Below, piece by piece: positions 7,365 through 14,359 of a DNA stretch of 31,717 nt. Origin of the DNA: an uncultured Eubacterium sp. (lineage in GTDB: Bacteria; Bacillota; Clostridia; Peptostreptococcales; Anaerovoracaceae); the NCBI GenBank assembly GCA_905193765.1, contig CAJJPZ010000009.1, forward strand, positions 1 to 31,717. The letters are read 5' to 3'. Each line of letters begins with the position of its first letter. Within the stretch, counting starts at the first letter, position 1. The notes under the pieces are model-generated. The model was not told where the DNA came from. It saw only the letters and a program-made list of their open reading frames with translations, and did no database searches. The position numbers were made by a program, and so were the translations under genes.

Positions 7365-7595
7365 TTAGATGAATCCGTTATACGGCTTCTGCTGTGTTGC
7401 GAAGTGGAGCCATCTTATCAGGGTGATGAAGTCGAATACCGGCAGCTGCATTGCTTCCTGTATTATGCTTGAATACGGCGGCATGTCGCTGCACTCCAGC
7501 ACGAATGCACCGATGTCCGGATTTTCCTCAACGAGCTTCAGAACTGCATCAACGATCTCCTTCTTCACGATACCTATCTTCTGCCCCGGAAACAT
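7365..7595 (-). pseudogene. C-terminal fragment of an aspartate/glutamate racemase-family protein
   Basis: 76 residues corresponding to the last third of hydantoin/aspartate-glutamate racemase-like proteins: VEENPDIGAFVLECSDMPPYS contains the second catalytic-cysteine region (LECSDMP), followed by LPVFDFITLIRWLHFATQQKPYNGF at the C-terminus. A full protein would have around 220-240 residues. Upstream, the same frame runs only a few non-homologous codons to a stop near 7655, so the N-terminal half with the first active-site cysteine is missing. The ATG at 7595 has no convincing ribosome binding site. Most likely a 5'-deleted pseudogene; expression as a separate short protein cannot be excluded. 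Confidence 0.6.
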
Positions 7596-7700
7596 TCGGC
7601 TTTTTGTTCCCGGGGCTGTTTCCTTTTTCGGAATAAAACCACTGTATACGGACTATAAATATGATAAAATATATACATAAGATATGCACAGGGGGGTATC

Positions 7701-8885
7701 ATGAAAAAGGCACACAGGGAAACGTTCATAAAAAAGCACAGAAAATCATTGATCGCTGCGACGGCAGTTGTTCTGCTGGCAGCGGCGGTCTGCATCAGCA
7801 CCGGCATATTCTTCTCAGACAGAGACAGTACCGAGGATATCTTTCAGTCCATACGCAGCGAGAACATACAGCCCGGCACCGACCGTATCGTCAGCAGGAT
7901 GACACTTGAAGAAAAAGTCGCCCAGATGTTCCTGGCATGCTTTTACAGCGGTACGCCCTCGCCTGACGAGATCCGGGAATGCATGCCTGGCGGCGTACTT
8001 CTGTTCGGAGCCAGCTTCAGCGACTCGACGCCTGCCGAAGTCCGTAAAAGCATCTCTGCAGTGAACAGCGCATCATCAACGCCGCCCTTCATCGCAGTGG
8101 ACGAGGAAGGCGGCACCGTTGTAAGAGTCAGCAGCAGCAAAAAATTCCGCAGCACGCCTTTCCTTTCCCCCAGAGAACTCTATGCGAAAGGCGGACTGGA
8201 TCTGATAGTCAGCGACGCCCATGAGAAAAACAGCCTGCTTTCCGGCCTTGGGATAAATCTGGATCTGGCGCCTGTATGTGACATATCCACGAACAATAAG
8301 GATTTCATGTACGACAGGAGCCTCGGTCAGGACGCCAGGACCACATCGGATTTTGCTGAAGCCGTCGTAAAGGCCTGCGCAGAGGACGGCATGGGATGCA
8401 CGCTGAAACACTTCCCCGGATACGGTGATTCCGCCGACACCCACAAAGGGATCGCTGTGGACAGGCGCAGCATGGATCAGCTCAAAAGCTCGGATCTGCT
8501 GCCATTTCAGGCAGGTATAGATGCGGGCGCGCCTTCTGTACTGGTCTCCCACAATATCGTCAGAGCCATAGACGCTGATGCTCCGGCCTCGCTGTCACCG
8601 GCAGTCCACCGCATGCTCAGGGAGGATATGGGATTCCGGGGAGTCATCATCACCGACGACCTCTCCATGGACGCTATAGACGGATTTTTCCCCGAAGCCG
8701 ACAGCGCAGTTACTGCAGTGCTGGCAGGCAATGACATGCTTTGTACCGGCAGTTTCCGCAAGCAGTACAGAGCTGTCCTCAGGGCAGTGCGTGACGGTGA
8801 CATCGCAGAGGAACGCATCGACCAGTCGGTAAGAAGGATCATATCATGGAAAATCAGCGCAGGGCTCATCAATCCTGCTGACTGA
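7701..8885 (+). CDS. membrane-anchored GH3 glycosidase (beta-N-acetylhexosaminidase-like)
   Basis: 394 residues. A basic N-terminus and one hydrophobic segment (about 16-40) form a signal anchor; the VC in it is a poor lipobox, so a lipoprotein is less likely. The GH3 N-terminal TIM-barrel domain follows: MTLEEKVAQMF, the GGVLLFG strand, PPFIAVDEEGG, and KHFPGYGDSADTH near residue 236, whose Asp/His pair is the acid-base motif of NagZ-type enzymes. The nucleophile aspartate lies in GVIITDDLSMDA near residue 319. The second GH3 domain is absent, as in NagZ. It probably removes N-acetylglucosamine from muropeptides at the outer membrane face. AGGGGGG precedes the ATG. A small zinc-ribbon gene follows 41 bases later and may be cotranscribed. 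Confidence 0.9.
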   Translation: MKKAHRETFIKKHRKSLIAATAVVLLAAAVCISTGIFFSDRDSTEDIFQSIRSENIQPGTDRIVSRMTLEEKVAQMFLACFYSGTPSPDEIRECMPGGVLLFGASFSDSTPAEVRKSISAVNSASSTPPFIAVDEEGGTVVRVSSSKKFRSTPFLSPRELYAKGGLDLIVSDAHEKNSLLSGLGINLDLAPVCDISTNNKDFMYDRSLGQDARTTSDFAEAVVKACAEDGMGCTLKHFPGYGDSADTHKGIAVDRRSMDQLKSSDLLPFQAGIDAGAPSVLVSHNIVRAIDADAPASLSPAVHRMLREDMGFRGVIITDDLSMDAIDGFFPEADSAVTAVLAGNDMLCTGSFRKQYRAVLRAVRDGDIAEERIDQSVRRIISWKISAGLINPAD

Positions 8886-8926
8886 TATACGACAGACAAC
8901 GATATAACATAAACGGAGGAACATAC

Positions 8927-9196
8927 ATGAAAAACATACGGGATATATTTGCAGAAAACGCTGCCTTCACGGAGAGCAGAGAAAACGACAGCACCGGACA
9001 GTATGAGGACAGCGCAGTTCCTGCTGTTCAGGCAACAGATGGCATGAACAGACGCAAAAGATTCTGCCCGGCCTGTTATATGAACTATGAAGTCACAGCA
9101 GACATCTGCCCGGAATGCGGTGCACGCATGGAAGAACCGATGACCGAAGACGAGGAAGCCGAGCTGATGGAACTCCTGTTTTACACCAGATCGTGA
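8927..9196 (+). CDS. small zinc-ribbon protein, unknown function
   Basis: 89 residues. The first 45 are polar and probably disordered. A zinc-ribbon follows: CPACYMNYEVTADICPECGARM, with two CxxC knuckles 14 residues apart (residues about 47-66), then an acidic tail EEAELMELLF. Such double-knuckle ribbons bind structural zinc in small adaptor-like proteins. GGAGG lies nine bases before the ATG. The position after the GH3 gene suggests a shared transcript, but the function is not recognised. Confidence 0.75.
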   Translation: MKNIRDIFAENAAFTESRENDSTGQYEDSAVPAVQATDGMNRRKRFCPACYMNYEVTADICPECGARMEEPMTEDEEAELMELLFYTRS

Positions 9197-9241
9197 CAGC
9201 TTCTGCATCCTCTTGACGCAGGTTATGATTCAGATGGCTTT

Positions 9242-9510
9242 TTCAGCATTTCTTCACAATAGTGACTTGAAATCAGCATATTCACGCGTTATTATATAGT
9301 CACAGCAAGGGAAACAAGAGATTGACCCAATGTTGTGAACAAGGATATAAAGGGCTGCTTATCGGGTAATGTACCGATATAAAAAAACAACACTTCTTCT
9401 CAATCCCCAACAACTATGCAGCCCTTCTTTCTAATAACTTGTGTTCAACGGAACACACCTCCTACAAATAGTAAATAATGATGACGAAAAGGAAGCCGCT
9501 CGATGAGCGG
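9242..9510 (+). repeat. long direct repeat, copy 1 (269 bp)
   Basis: Matches 9708-9976 at a constant offset of 466 without gaps. I count three mismatches, all in the first 30 bases. The unit covers a promoter, a full RNA gene and most of its terminator; similarity stops abruptly at both ends. Confidence 0.95.
9267..9295 (+). promoter_or_regulatory. promoter of structured RNA copy 1
   Basis: TTGAAA (9267-9272), a 17-base spacer and TATTAT (9290-9295), predicting a start near 9302. No ribosome binding site with an open frame follows. Confidence 0.65.
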
Positions 9511-9520
9511 CTTCCTTTTT
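9302..9520 (+). ncRNA. structured small RNA, tandem copy 1
   Basis: About 220 nt between a promoter and a strong intrinsic terminator. The core is a perfect nine-pair stem AAGGGCTGC (9350-9358)/GCAGCCCTT (9418-9426) enclosing a second hairpin, ATCGG...CCGAT around 9361-9378, and a long single-stranded arm with AATCCCC. Flanking arms GTTGTGAACAAG and CTTGTGTTCAAC can pair imperfectly; the latter can alternatively form GTGTTC-AACG-GAACAC. A CACCTCCT segment (about 9455-9462) follows. The terminator is an 11-pair stem (9491-9501 with 9505-9515) and five T. No open frame of quality runs through it. I could not assign a family; 6S RNA and the raiA motif have a similar length and should be tested. 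The next 187 bases to copy 2 hold nothing recognisable. Confidence 0.8.
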
Positions 9521-9707
9521 CATGCAGCATCCCCTGCGGCCGGTCATGACGTGAACTGCATCCGGTATACCGTTTCCTGCCATCAATGACATGGTCTGTG
9601 TCCGTCGTTTCGTTTACCCTTAAAAAGAGTATTTGAATCACCTTTAAAGTGTAAACGCAGATGCCACGATACCGTCCGCCAGGCAGCCACCGATACAACA
9701 TGTCTTC

Positions 9708-9976
9708 TTCAGCAATTCTTCACAATAGTGACCTTAAATCAGCATATTCACGCGTTATTATATAGTCACAGCAAGGGAAACAAGAGATTGACCCAATGTT
9801 GTGAACAAGGATATAAAGGGCTGCTTATCGGGTAATGTACCGATATAAAAAAACAACACTTCTTCTCAATCCCCAACAACTATGCAGCCCTTCTTTCTAA
9901 TAACTTGTGTTCAACGGAACACACCTCCTACAAATAGTAAATAATGATGACGAAAAGGAAGCCGCTCGATGAGCGG
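9708..9976 (+). repeat. long direct repeat, copy 2 (269 bp)
   Basis: Second copy of 9242-9510. Two of the three mismatches fall exactly in the -35 box (TTGAAA becomes CTTAAA), the third near the left edge. From there to the loop-side half of the terminator the copies are identical. Confidence 0.95.
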
Positions 9977-9987
9977 TTTTCTTTTTT
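9768..9987 (+). ncRNA. structured small RNA, tandem copy 2
   Basis: Identical to copy 1 over the predicted transcript until the 3' arm of the terminator. There GAGCGGCTTCC is replaced by GAGCGGTTTTC, so two C-to-T changes turn G-C pairs into G-U pairs and the 11-pair stem survives, followed by six T (9982-9987). Preserved pairing despite substitutions supports a functional terminator. The -35 box is weaker than in copy 1 (CTTAAA), so expression may differ. An ArsR gene with its own promoter starts about 130 bases downstream. Confidence 0.78.
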
Positions 9988-10052
9988 CACGATGCAATCT
10001 GCCCGGAGATACTGCAGCATGCGTCGCAGACCGAATTTCCTTTCGACAGACA

Positions 10053-10082
10053 TTGACATGTTTTTCAGGATTAATGTATACT
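10053..10082 (+). promoter_or_regulatory. promoter of the ArsR gene
   Basis: Perfect TTGACA (10053-10058), an 18-base spacer and TATACT (10077-10082), about 25 bases before the AAGGAG ribosome binding site. Confidence 0.8.
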
Positions 10083-10118
10083 ATAAGTCATGAGTTCAAA
10101 TTCAACAAGGAGTTACAG

Positions 10119-10448
10119 ATGAGACTTAGAAAAGAAATAGATGAAATGCAGGAAAAAGATATCCTGCTGATCGCCAGGATATCAGACGCGCTGGCACACC
10201 CGGCAAGAATAAAGATATTCAGATATATAATGGAACAGAACAAGAAACGCGAGAAGGTCTGCAACAAGGATCTGGTGGGCCACTTCGACTATTCACAGGC
10301 CACCATATCCCAGCACGTCAAAAAGCTCAGCGACGCAGGACTTGTCCAGGTGCAGAGAGCAGACAGATTCTCATACTACTATGTGCATCTCGGCGTCCTG
10401 AACGATTACCTTGTGGCAACAAAAAAATTCGAAAATATGGGCTCATGA
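10119..10448 (+). CDS. ArsR/SmtB-family winged-helix regulator
   Basis: 109 residues from ATG 10119, preceded by AAGGAG; an upstream in-frame extension would run through the promoter and the RNA terminator and is rejected. The helix-turn-helix is clear: DALAHPARIKIFRYIMEQN, then LVGHFDYSQATISQHVKKLSDAGLVQ and the wing VQRADRFSYYYV. ArsR proteins are small dimeric repressors, often metal- or redox-responsive. No cysteine-based metal site is obvious: the single cysteine sits in KVCNKDL, so the signal is unknown. It stands alone between the RNA pair and the convergent rnhA, with a hairpin shared at the 3' end. Confidence 0.85.
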   Translation: MRLRKEIDEMQEKDILLIARISDALAHPARIKIFRYIMEQNKKREKVCNKDLVGHFDYSQATISQHVKKLSDAGLVQVQRADRFSYYYVHLGVLNDYLVATKKFENMGS

Positions 10449-10456
10449 CCGAGCCC
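10439..10456. terminator. shared hairpin between convergent ArsR and rnhA
   Basis: GGGCTC (10439-10444) pairs with GAGCCC (10451-10456), overlapping the ArsR stop codon and abutting the rnhA stop. The T-tract is poor on both strands, so it may act as an mRNA 3' barrier more than a full terminator. Confidence 0.45.
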
Positions 10457-11026
10457 TTATAACACTGCCCTCTGCTTTATCTTATGGATACCTTCATTGG
10501 CAAGTTTATCTGCAATATTGTTTTTCTCAGTGACATGTACGAAATCTTCATACGAAAACTCTGTGCCGTTCCATTCGGTGAATTTACTGTACAGTTTATC
10601 AAGGTCTGATGCTGACGATTTGTCTAGGCCCACATGGCCCTTGACACGATAAAAACTTATTTCGTGCCGGTCAAGATACGGCAGCAGCTCTTTCCACAGA
10701 TCCTGGTTCTCCACAGGTTTCTTTGCAGCGGTCTTCCACCCGTTATCCAGCCATTTGACATACCATCTCTTGCGGAAGCAGTCCATCAGATAGCTGCTGT
10801 CCGAAAACACATGTATCACCTGTCCGTCCTTTTTAACAGCTTTCAGGGCCTCCAGCAGCGCCGTCATCTCCATCCTGTTGTTGGTGGTATCAGCCTCACC
10901 GCCGCAGAGTTCCTTGGTATGTCCTGCAAACTCAAGAATGGCGCCCCATCCGCCGAAATTTTTATTATGCTGGTTGCCTGCGCAGCCACCGTCAGTATAG
11001 ATCCTGAGGATCCTGTCATTTTTCAT
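10457..11026 (-). CDS. rnhA: ribonuclease HI
   Basis: 189 residues. The catalytic carboxylates are in place: D12 in IYTDGGCAGN, E53 in NNRMEMTALLEAL, D76 in VFSDSSYL, and the last Asp in NNIADKLANEG near residue 173. KGHVGLDK carries the flexible His loop. The enzyme cuts RNA in RNA-DNA hybrids (primer and R-loop removal). It is longer than the E. coli enzyme (155) because of an insertion of about 30 residues between the KGHVG loop and the last catalytic Asp. AGAGGT precedes the ATG. It is the last gene of the minus-strand series, 14 bases after cysK. Confidence 0.93.
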   Translation of the reverse strand: MKNDRILRIYTDGGCAGNQHNKNFGGWGAILEFAGHTKELCGGEADTTNNRMEMTALLEALKAVKKDGQVIHVFSDSSYLMDCFRKRWYVKWLDNGWKTAAKKPVENQDLWKELLPYLDRHEISFYRVKGHVGLDKSSASDLDKLYSKFTEWNGTEFSYEDFVHVTEKNNIADKLANEGIHKIKQRAVL

Positions 11027-11040
11027 AATTTACCTCTTAA

Positions 11041-11958
11041 CTAGAATATACTCAGGTATCTCTCCCCGGTATCCGGCAGTATGACTATTATCCTCTTGCC
11101 TGCATTTTCCTCACGGGCAGCCACCTGCAGCGCCGCGTGTACAGCTGCTCCCGACGATACGCCGGCAAGCACGCCTTCCTCGGAAGCCAGACGCTTCATC
11201 ATATCCAGTGCATCATCATCCGACACAGTCATGATCTCATCGATCACCGATGTATCCAGCACCTCCGGGATGAAATTTGCTCCGATGCCCTGTATCTTGT
11301 GAGGACCGGCCTTGCCCTCCGACAGCAGTGGCGATGCAGCCGGTTCCACAGCTATCACCTTTATATCAGGATTTTTCTCCTTGAGATATCTTCCCGTGCC
11401 CGTCACAGTTCCGCCCGTTCCGAAGGTGGCCACCAGTATGTCCACCTGTCCGTCGGTATCTGCCCAGATCTCCGGAGCCGTGGTGTCATAGTGCGCCTGC
11501 GGATTCGACGGGTTGGCGAACTGACCTGCGATGATGCTTCCCGGTATCTCCGCCGCCAGCTCCTCAGCCTTGTCGACACTGCCCTGCATGCCTTTTTCCC
11601 TGTCTGTCAGCACCAGCTCGGCGCCGAGGGCTTTAAGAAGTGTACGCCTTTCCAGGCTCATACTCTCCGGCATGACCATGATGGCTCTGTAGCCTTCCGC
11701 AGCAGCTGTCATAGCTATACCAACGCCTGTGTTGCCGCTGGTAGGTTCGATTATGACTCCGCCGGGCTTGAGCCTGCCTTCACTGACGGCGTCCTGTATC
11801 ATCCTGTATCCGACTCTGTCCTTGATGCTCCCCGCCGGGTTGAAGGACTCCACCTTCGCAACGATCTCGCCCTTCGCGCCTGCCGAAGCAGCCAGTTTTC
11901 CCAGTCTCAGAAGCGGCGTCCCGCCGATAAGATCGGTCACTTTATCTTTTATATTCAT
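11041..11958 (-). CDS. cysK: cysteine synthase (O-acetylserine sulfhydrylase)
   Basis: 305 residues, the normal length. The PLP lysine is K46 in FNPAGSIKDR; the phosphate/substrate loop is EPTSGNTGVGIAM, and FGTGGTVTGTGRYLK is the PLP-phosphate cup. GVSSGAAVHAAL and ILPDTGERYLS near the C-terminus are class-typical. It makes cysteine from O-acetylserine and sulfide. AGGAGG precedes the ATG. It lies 36 bases after cobC and 14 before rnhA on the same strand. No T-box or S-box leader is visible, so it probably rides on the upstream transcript. Confidence 0.95.
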   Translation of the reverse strand: MNIKDKVTDLIGGTPLLRLGKLAASAGAKGEIVAKVESFNPAGSIKDRVGYRMIQDAVSEGRLKPGGVIIEPTSGNTGVGIAMTAAAEGYRAIMVMPESMSLERRTLLKALGAELVLTDREKGMQGSVDKAEELAAEIPGSIIAGQFANPSNPQAHYDTTAPEIWADTDGQVDILVATFGTGGTVTGTGRYLKEKNPDIKVIAVEPAASPLLSEGKAGPHKIQGIGANFIPEVLDTSVIDEIMTVSDDDALDMMKRLASEEGVLAGVSSGAAVHAALQVAAREENAGKRIIVILPDTGERYLSIF

Positions 11959-11994
11959 GATAACATCCTCCTGTACTGCCCTCTGGCAGCTGAT

Positions 11995-12615
11995 CTAGAA
12001 TTTTTCTGCAGAAACAACGTCAAGGTCTTCCATCCTCAGTATGTAGCCATGTCCGGGATCAGGTATCCACTTGTAGAAGTTGTCCTTTTCTCCCGGGAAC
12101 AGTGTTTCCAACACCGCTGATACAGGTCCTCCGTGGCAGACAACCACAGACCACGCTTCCATCCCGCTGTGCCTCATGGAAAGGATCTTCAGCGCATGGC
12201 GCTTCTTCAGGTCTTCGAAGCCCTCTCTGATGCGGGATGTGAACTGCTGTATGCTTTCCCCTCCCGGCGGCGGCAGCGTGCCGCTTTTATCGGACATCCA
12301 CTCCTGATACACAGGATCGTCTTTCATTTCCTCATAGCTTTTCATCTCGAACTCGCCGAAGTTTATCTCCTTCAGAAGCGGCAGCACCTGATGCTCCTGC
12401 TCTCCGTATATCAGCTTAAGAGTCTGCTCCGTCCTGATCATACCTGTAGTATAAAAGTCTGCCTCTTCAGCGGCCGGGTATATCCCCTCTGCCGCCAGCT
12501 TTCTCAGTTCCTCTTCGCCTTTGCCTGAAAGAGGTATGTCAGATGCTCCATAATAAAGTCTTCTTAGATTTCCCTCTGTAAGTCCGTGTCTTATCAGACA
12601 TATATTCGATTTCAT
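11995..12615 (-). CDS. cobC: alpha-ribazole phosphatase-like histidine phosphatase
   Basis: 206 residues of the histidine phosphatase superfamily. R9-H10-G11 is the phosphohistidine motif in CLIRHGLTEGN; FYTTGMIRTEQT and EINFGEFEMKSYEEM match the CobC/GpmB pattern, and the second catalytic His is in VVVCHGGPVSAVLE. Placed among cobT, cobU and cobS, its likely role is removing the 5' phosphate of alpha-ribazole phosphate or of adenosylcobalamin phosphate. Related proteins act on other phosphoesters, so the substrate rests on context. It starts one base after the stop of the CobU-like gene, indicating translational coupling. Confidence 0.85.
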   Translation of the reverse strand: MKSNICLIRHGLTEGNLRRLYYGASDIPLSGKGEEELRKLAAEGIYPAAEEADFYTTGMIRTEQTLKLIYGEQEHQVLPLLKEINFGEFEMKSYEEMKDDPVYQEWMSDKSGTLPPPGGESIQQFTSRIREGFEDLKKRHALKILSMRHSGMEAWSVVVCHGGPVSAVLETLFPGEKDNFYKWIPDPGHGYILRMEDLDVVSAEKF

Positions 12616-12987
12616 TTATTTCACTCGCTTTCCCAGTCCGCAGAATACCCTGTGGACCTGTCCGGCCTCAGCAGCCAGGTATAACATCAGCCTTCCGTTC
12701 ATCTCCCTGAATGCACGCTGTTCAGCATCGACAGGGACCAGTCCCTGCGACACATCCGTCATGATCAGTACCTTGTCCTGCCAGAGCTCCCTGCGGCTGC
12801 GGAAATAGCCGGCAGCCTCCACGCCGTCTCTGACACACTGCAGCACGAACCCGTCTATGCCATATACGGCGTCCGCTGCAAAATCAGGCTCAGCCCCGTC
12901 ACTGCAGCTGCTTATATTTTTTATTCCCAAATCGTTCCTGACGTAATCAGCCTTTCCCTGATACGCCCCTCCGAACACAAGGATCAT
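12616..12987 (-). CDS. shortened CobU-like protein
   Basis: 123 residues. It begins with a degraded P-loop (MILVFGGAYQGKADYV) and ends with VSQGLVPVDAEQRAFREMNGRLMLYLAAEA followed by VHRVFCGLGKRVK. The latter corresponds to the VSNEVG-like motif and C-terminal helices of CobU. The central 50-60 residues of CobU, including the guanylylated histidine region, are absent. A complete CobU is encoded two genes upstream. Possibly a partner or regulatory subunit, or a kinase-only variant. The frame is intact and it touches cobC (stop next to start) and lies 20 bases after cobS, so it is kept as a gene and not called a pseudogene. Confidence 0.75.
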   Translation of the reverse strand: MILVFGGAYQGKADYVRNDLGIKNISSCSDGAEPDFAADAVYGIDGFVLQCVRDGVEAAGYFRSRRELWQDKVLIMTDVSQGLVPVDAEQRAFREMNGRLMLYLAAEAGQVHRVFCGLGKRVK

Positions 12988-13007
12988 AATTTTCTACCTC
13001 CCGAATG

Positions 13008-13826
13008 TCAGATACCTGCTGCAACGGCCATCATCACCACACCTGCCAGCTCGCCTGACACTATCATATATCCTGAAATATCTCCGTTCATGCCGCCAAG
13101 CTGCTCGCGCATCCTCTGTCCGATGAGCGCCATCAGCGCAGCCTGTATCAGCACTATCCATATGTTTATAAAGAATGCGGACACCGAGAACATGCTCTGT
13201 TCTCCTGCTCCTGCTGCCAGTCCGCTGCCTGACAGTACGATCATTATCAGCCCTGCCGCCGTGACCGCCGCTATCCCCGGCAGTCCCCGCTCATTGCAGC
13301 TGTGGGACGACAGATCCCCGTACTGGCTGGTAGTCATCGGTTTCCTGTTGATGACGCTGTACGCCGACATCTCCCTTGACACCATGAATATCACACAGAG
13401 CACAACCGCCTTTCTCAATGAAAACTCCTCTGTTATCACCGTCATGGACACTGTGAACAGTATCAGCATAAAGGCCAGCGATATCACGGCAAATGCCCCC
13501 ACATGGGAGTCCTTGAGTATACGCTGCCTCTCAGCCAGCGGACGTCTCGAAAGTACAGCATCGCTGCAGTCCATGAATCCGTCCAGATGTATGAACCCCG
13601 TCATCCAGAAATACAGCGCAGTCAGTATGCCTCCCGAGAGGAGCCCGCCTGTTCCCAGCAGGTCCAGCAGATACCAGGCGATACAGGTCAGTATCCCCAG
13701 CAGCAGTCCCACGAAAGGGAACATGTTCAGCATTGCGTATCTGTCATCCTCGTTCCATTTCCTGTAGGGACACGGTATCCTGCAGAAGCAGCCCCAGGCC
13801 ATCAGGAATCCTCTTATATACTTCAC
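13008..13826 (-). CDS. cobS: cobalamin synthase CobS (adenosylcobinamide-GDP ribazoletransferase)
   Basis: 272 residues from a GTG at 13826, whose GTGA overlaps the cobU stop; a GGAGGAG stands eight bases before it. The longer frame back to 13874 only reads into cobU. CobS hallmarks: FLMAWGCFCRIPCP at the N-terminus, GFIHLDGFMDCSDAVLS near residue 75, with the acidic metal motif, then RILKDSHVGAFAVI. Several hydrophobic helices place it in the membrane. It joins adenosylcobinamide-GDP with alpha-ribazole. The start-stop overlap with cobU indicates translational coupling. Confidence 0.93.
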   Translation of the reverse strand: MKYIRGFLMAWGCFCRIPCPYRKWNEDDRYAMLNMFPFVGLLLGILTCIAWYLLDLLGTGGLLSGGILTALYFWMTGFIHLDGFMDCSDAVLSRRPLAERQRILKDSHVGAFAVISLAFMLILFTVSMTVITEEFSLRKAVVLCVIFMVSREMSAYSVINRKPMTTSQYGDLSSHSCNERGLPGIAAVTAAGLIMIVLSGSGLAAGAGEQSMFSVSAFFINIWIVLIQAALMALIGQRMREQLGGMNGDISGYMIVSGELAGVVMMAVAAGI

Positions 13827-14359
13827 TTCCAGATCTCCTCCATTCCTGCGGAGATCTCCACTACTCTGTCGCATACAGCTGCCAGCGCCCTGTCGGCTCC
13901 GGCCAGACCTCTGCGGTAAGCTTCCACAGTCTCGCTGAACCAGCCCGCATCGCTATATATGTAATCCGATACGAACACGGTATTACCTGTGGCTGCCGCG
14001 AACTCCAGCAGATCCGCCTTCACACGTTCCGCCGCCGACTCGTCATACCTGCCCTCGTCATCGAACATCTCATTTCCCAGCAGAGCCGTCACGCTGTCCA
14101 GCAGGAAGACGCCCTCATTGTCGATGCAGTCATCCTTCAGGATATCGGTTATGCATCTGCCGCACTCCACGGTTTCGAATCCCCAGCCTTCTCTTTCCGA
14201 GATATGGCGCCTTATCCGGGCGTGGTCCTCCTCATCGTGGGGTATCATCGTTGCTATATAGTACAGCGGTCTGCCGGCTGCACCCGCCTGTCTCTTCGCA
14301 TCTCGCTGAGCGTAATACGACTTGCCGTTCTTGCAGCCTCCGCTTATGAATACATTCAT
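13823..14359 (-). CDS. cobU: CobU: adenosylcobinamide kinase / guanylyltransferase
   Basis: 178 residues, full length. The P-loop is GGCKNGKS (7-14); YYIATMIPHDEED and RIRRHISERE follow, with H52 at the place of the guanylylated histidine; LLDSVTALLGNEMF is the Walker B-like part. The usual VSNEVG is replaced by VFVSDYIYSDAGWF, a noticeable deviation. It phosphorylates adenosylcobinamide and adds GMP. The ATG directly follows the cobT stop codon, and the stop overlaps the cobS start, so cobT-cobU-cobS are tightly coupled. Confidence 0.9.
   Translation of the reverse strand: MNVFISGGCKNGKSYYAQRDAKRQAGAAGRPLYYIATMIPHDEEDHARIRRHISEREGWGFETVECGRCITDILKDDCIDNEGVFLLDSVTALLGNEMFDDEGRYDESAAERVKADLLEFAAATGNTVFVSDYIYSDAGWFSETVEAYRRGLAGADRALAAVCDRVVEISAGMEEIWK

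Noticed and set aside
9302..9520. Riboswitch or mRNA leader
   Set aside because: Each unit ends in its own terminator and no gene is read directly from copy 1; the ArsR gene behind copy 2 has its own perfect promoter.
9462..9701. A 79-residue minus-strand reading frame between the RNA copies
   Set aside because: It runs through the terminator hairpin of RNA copy 1, lacks a ribosome binding site and has no recognisable domain.
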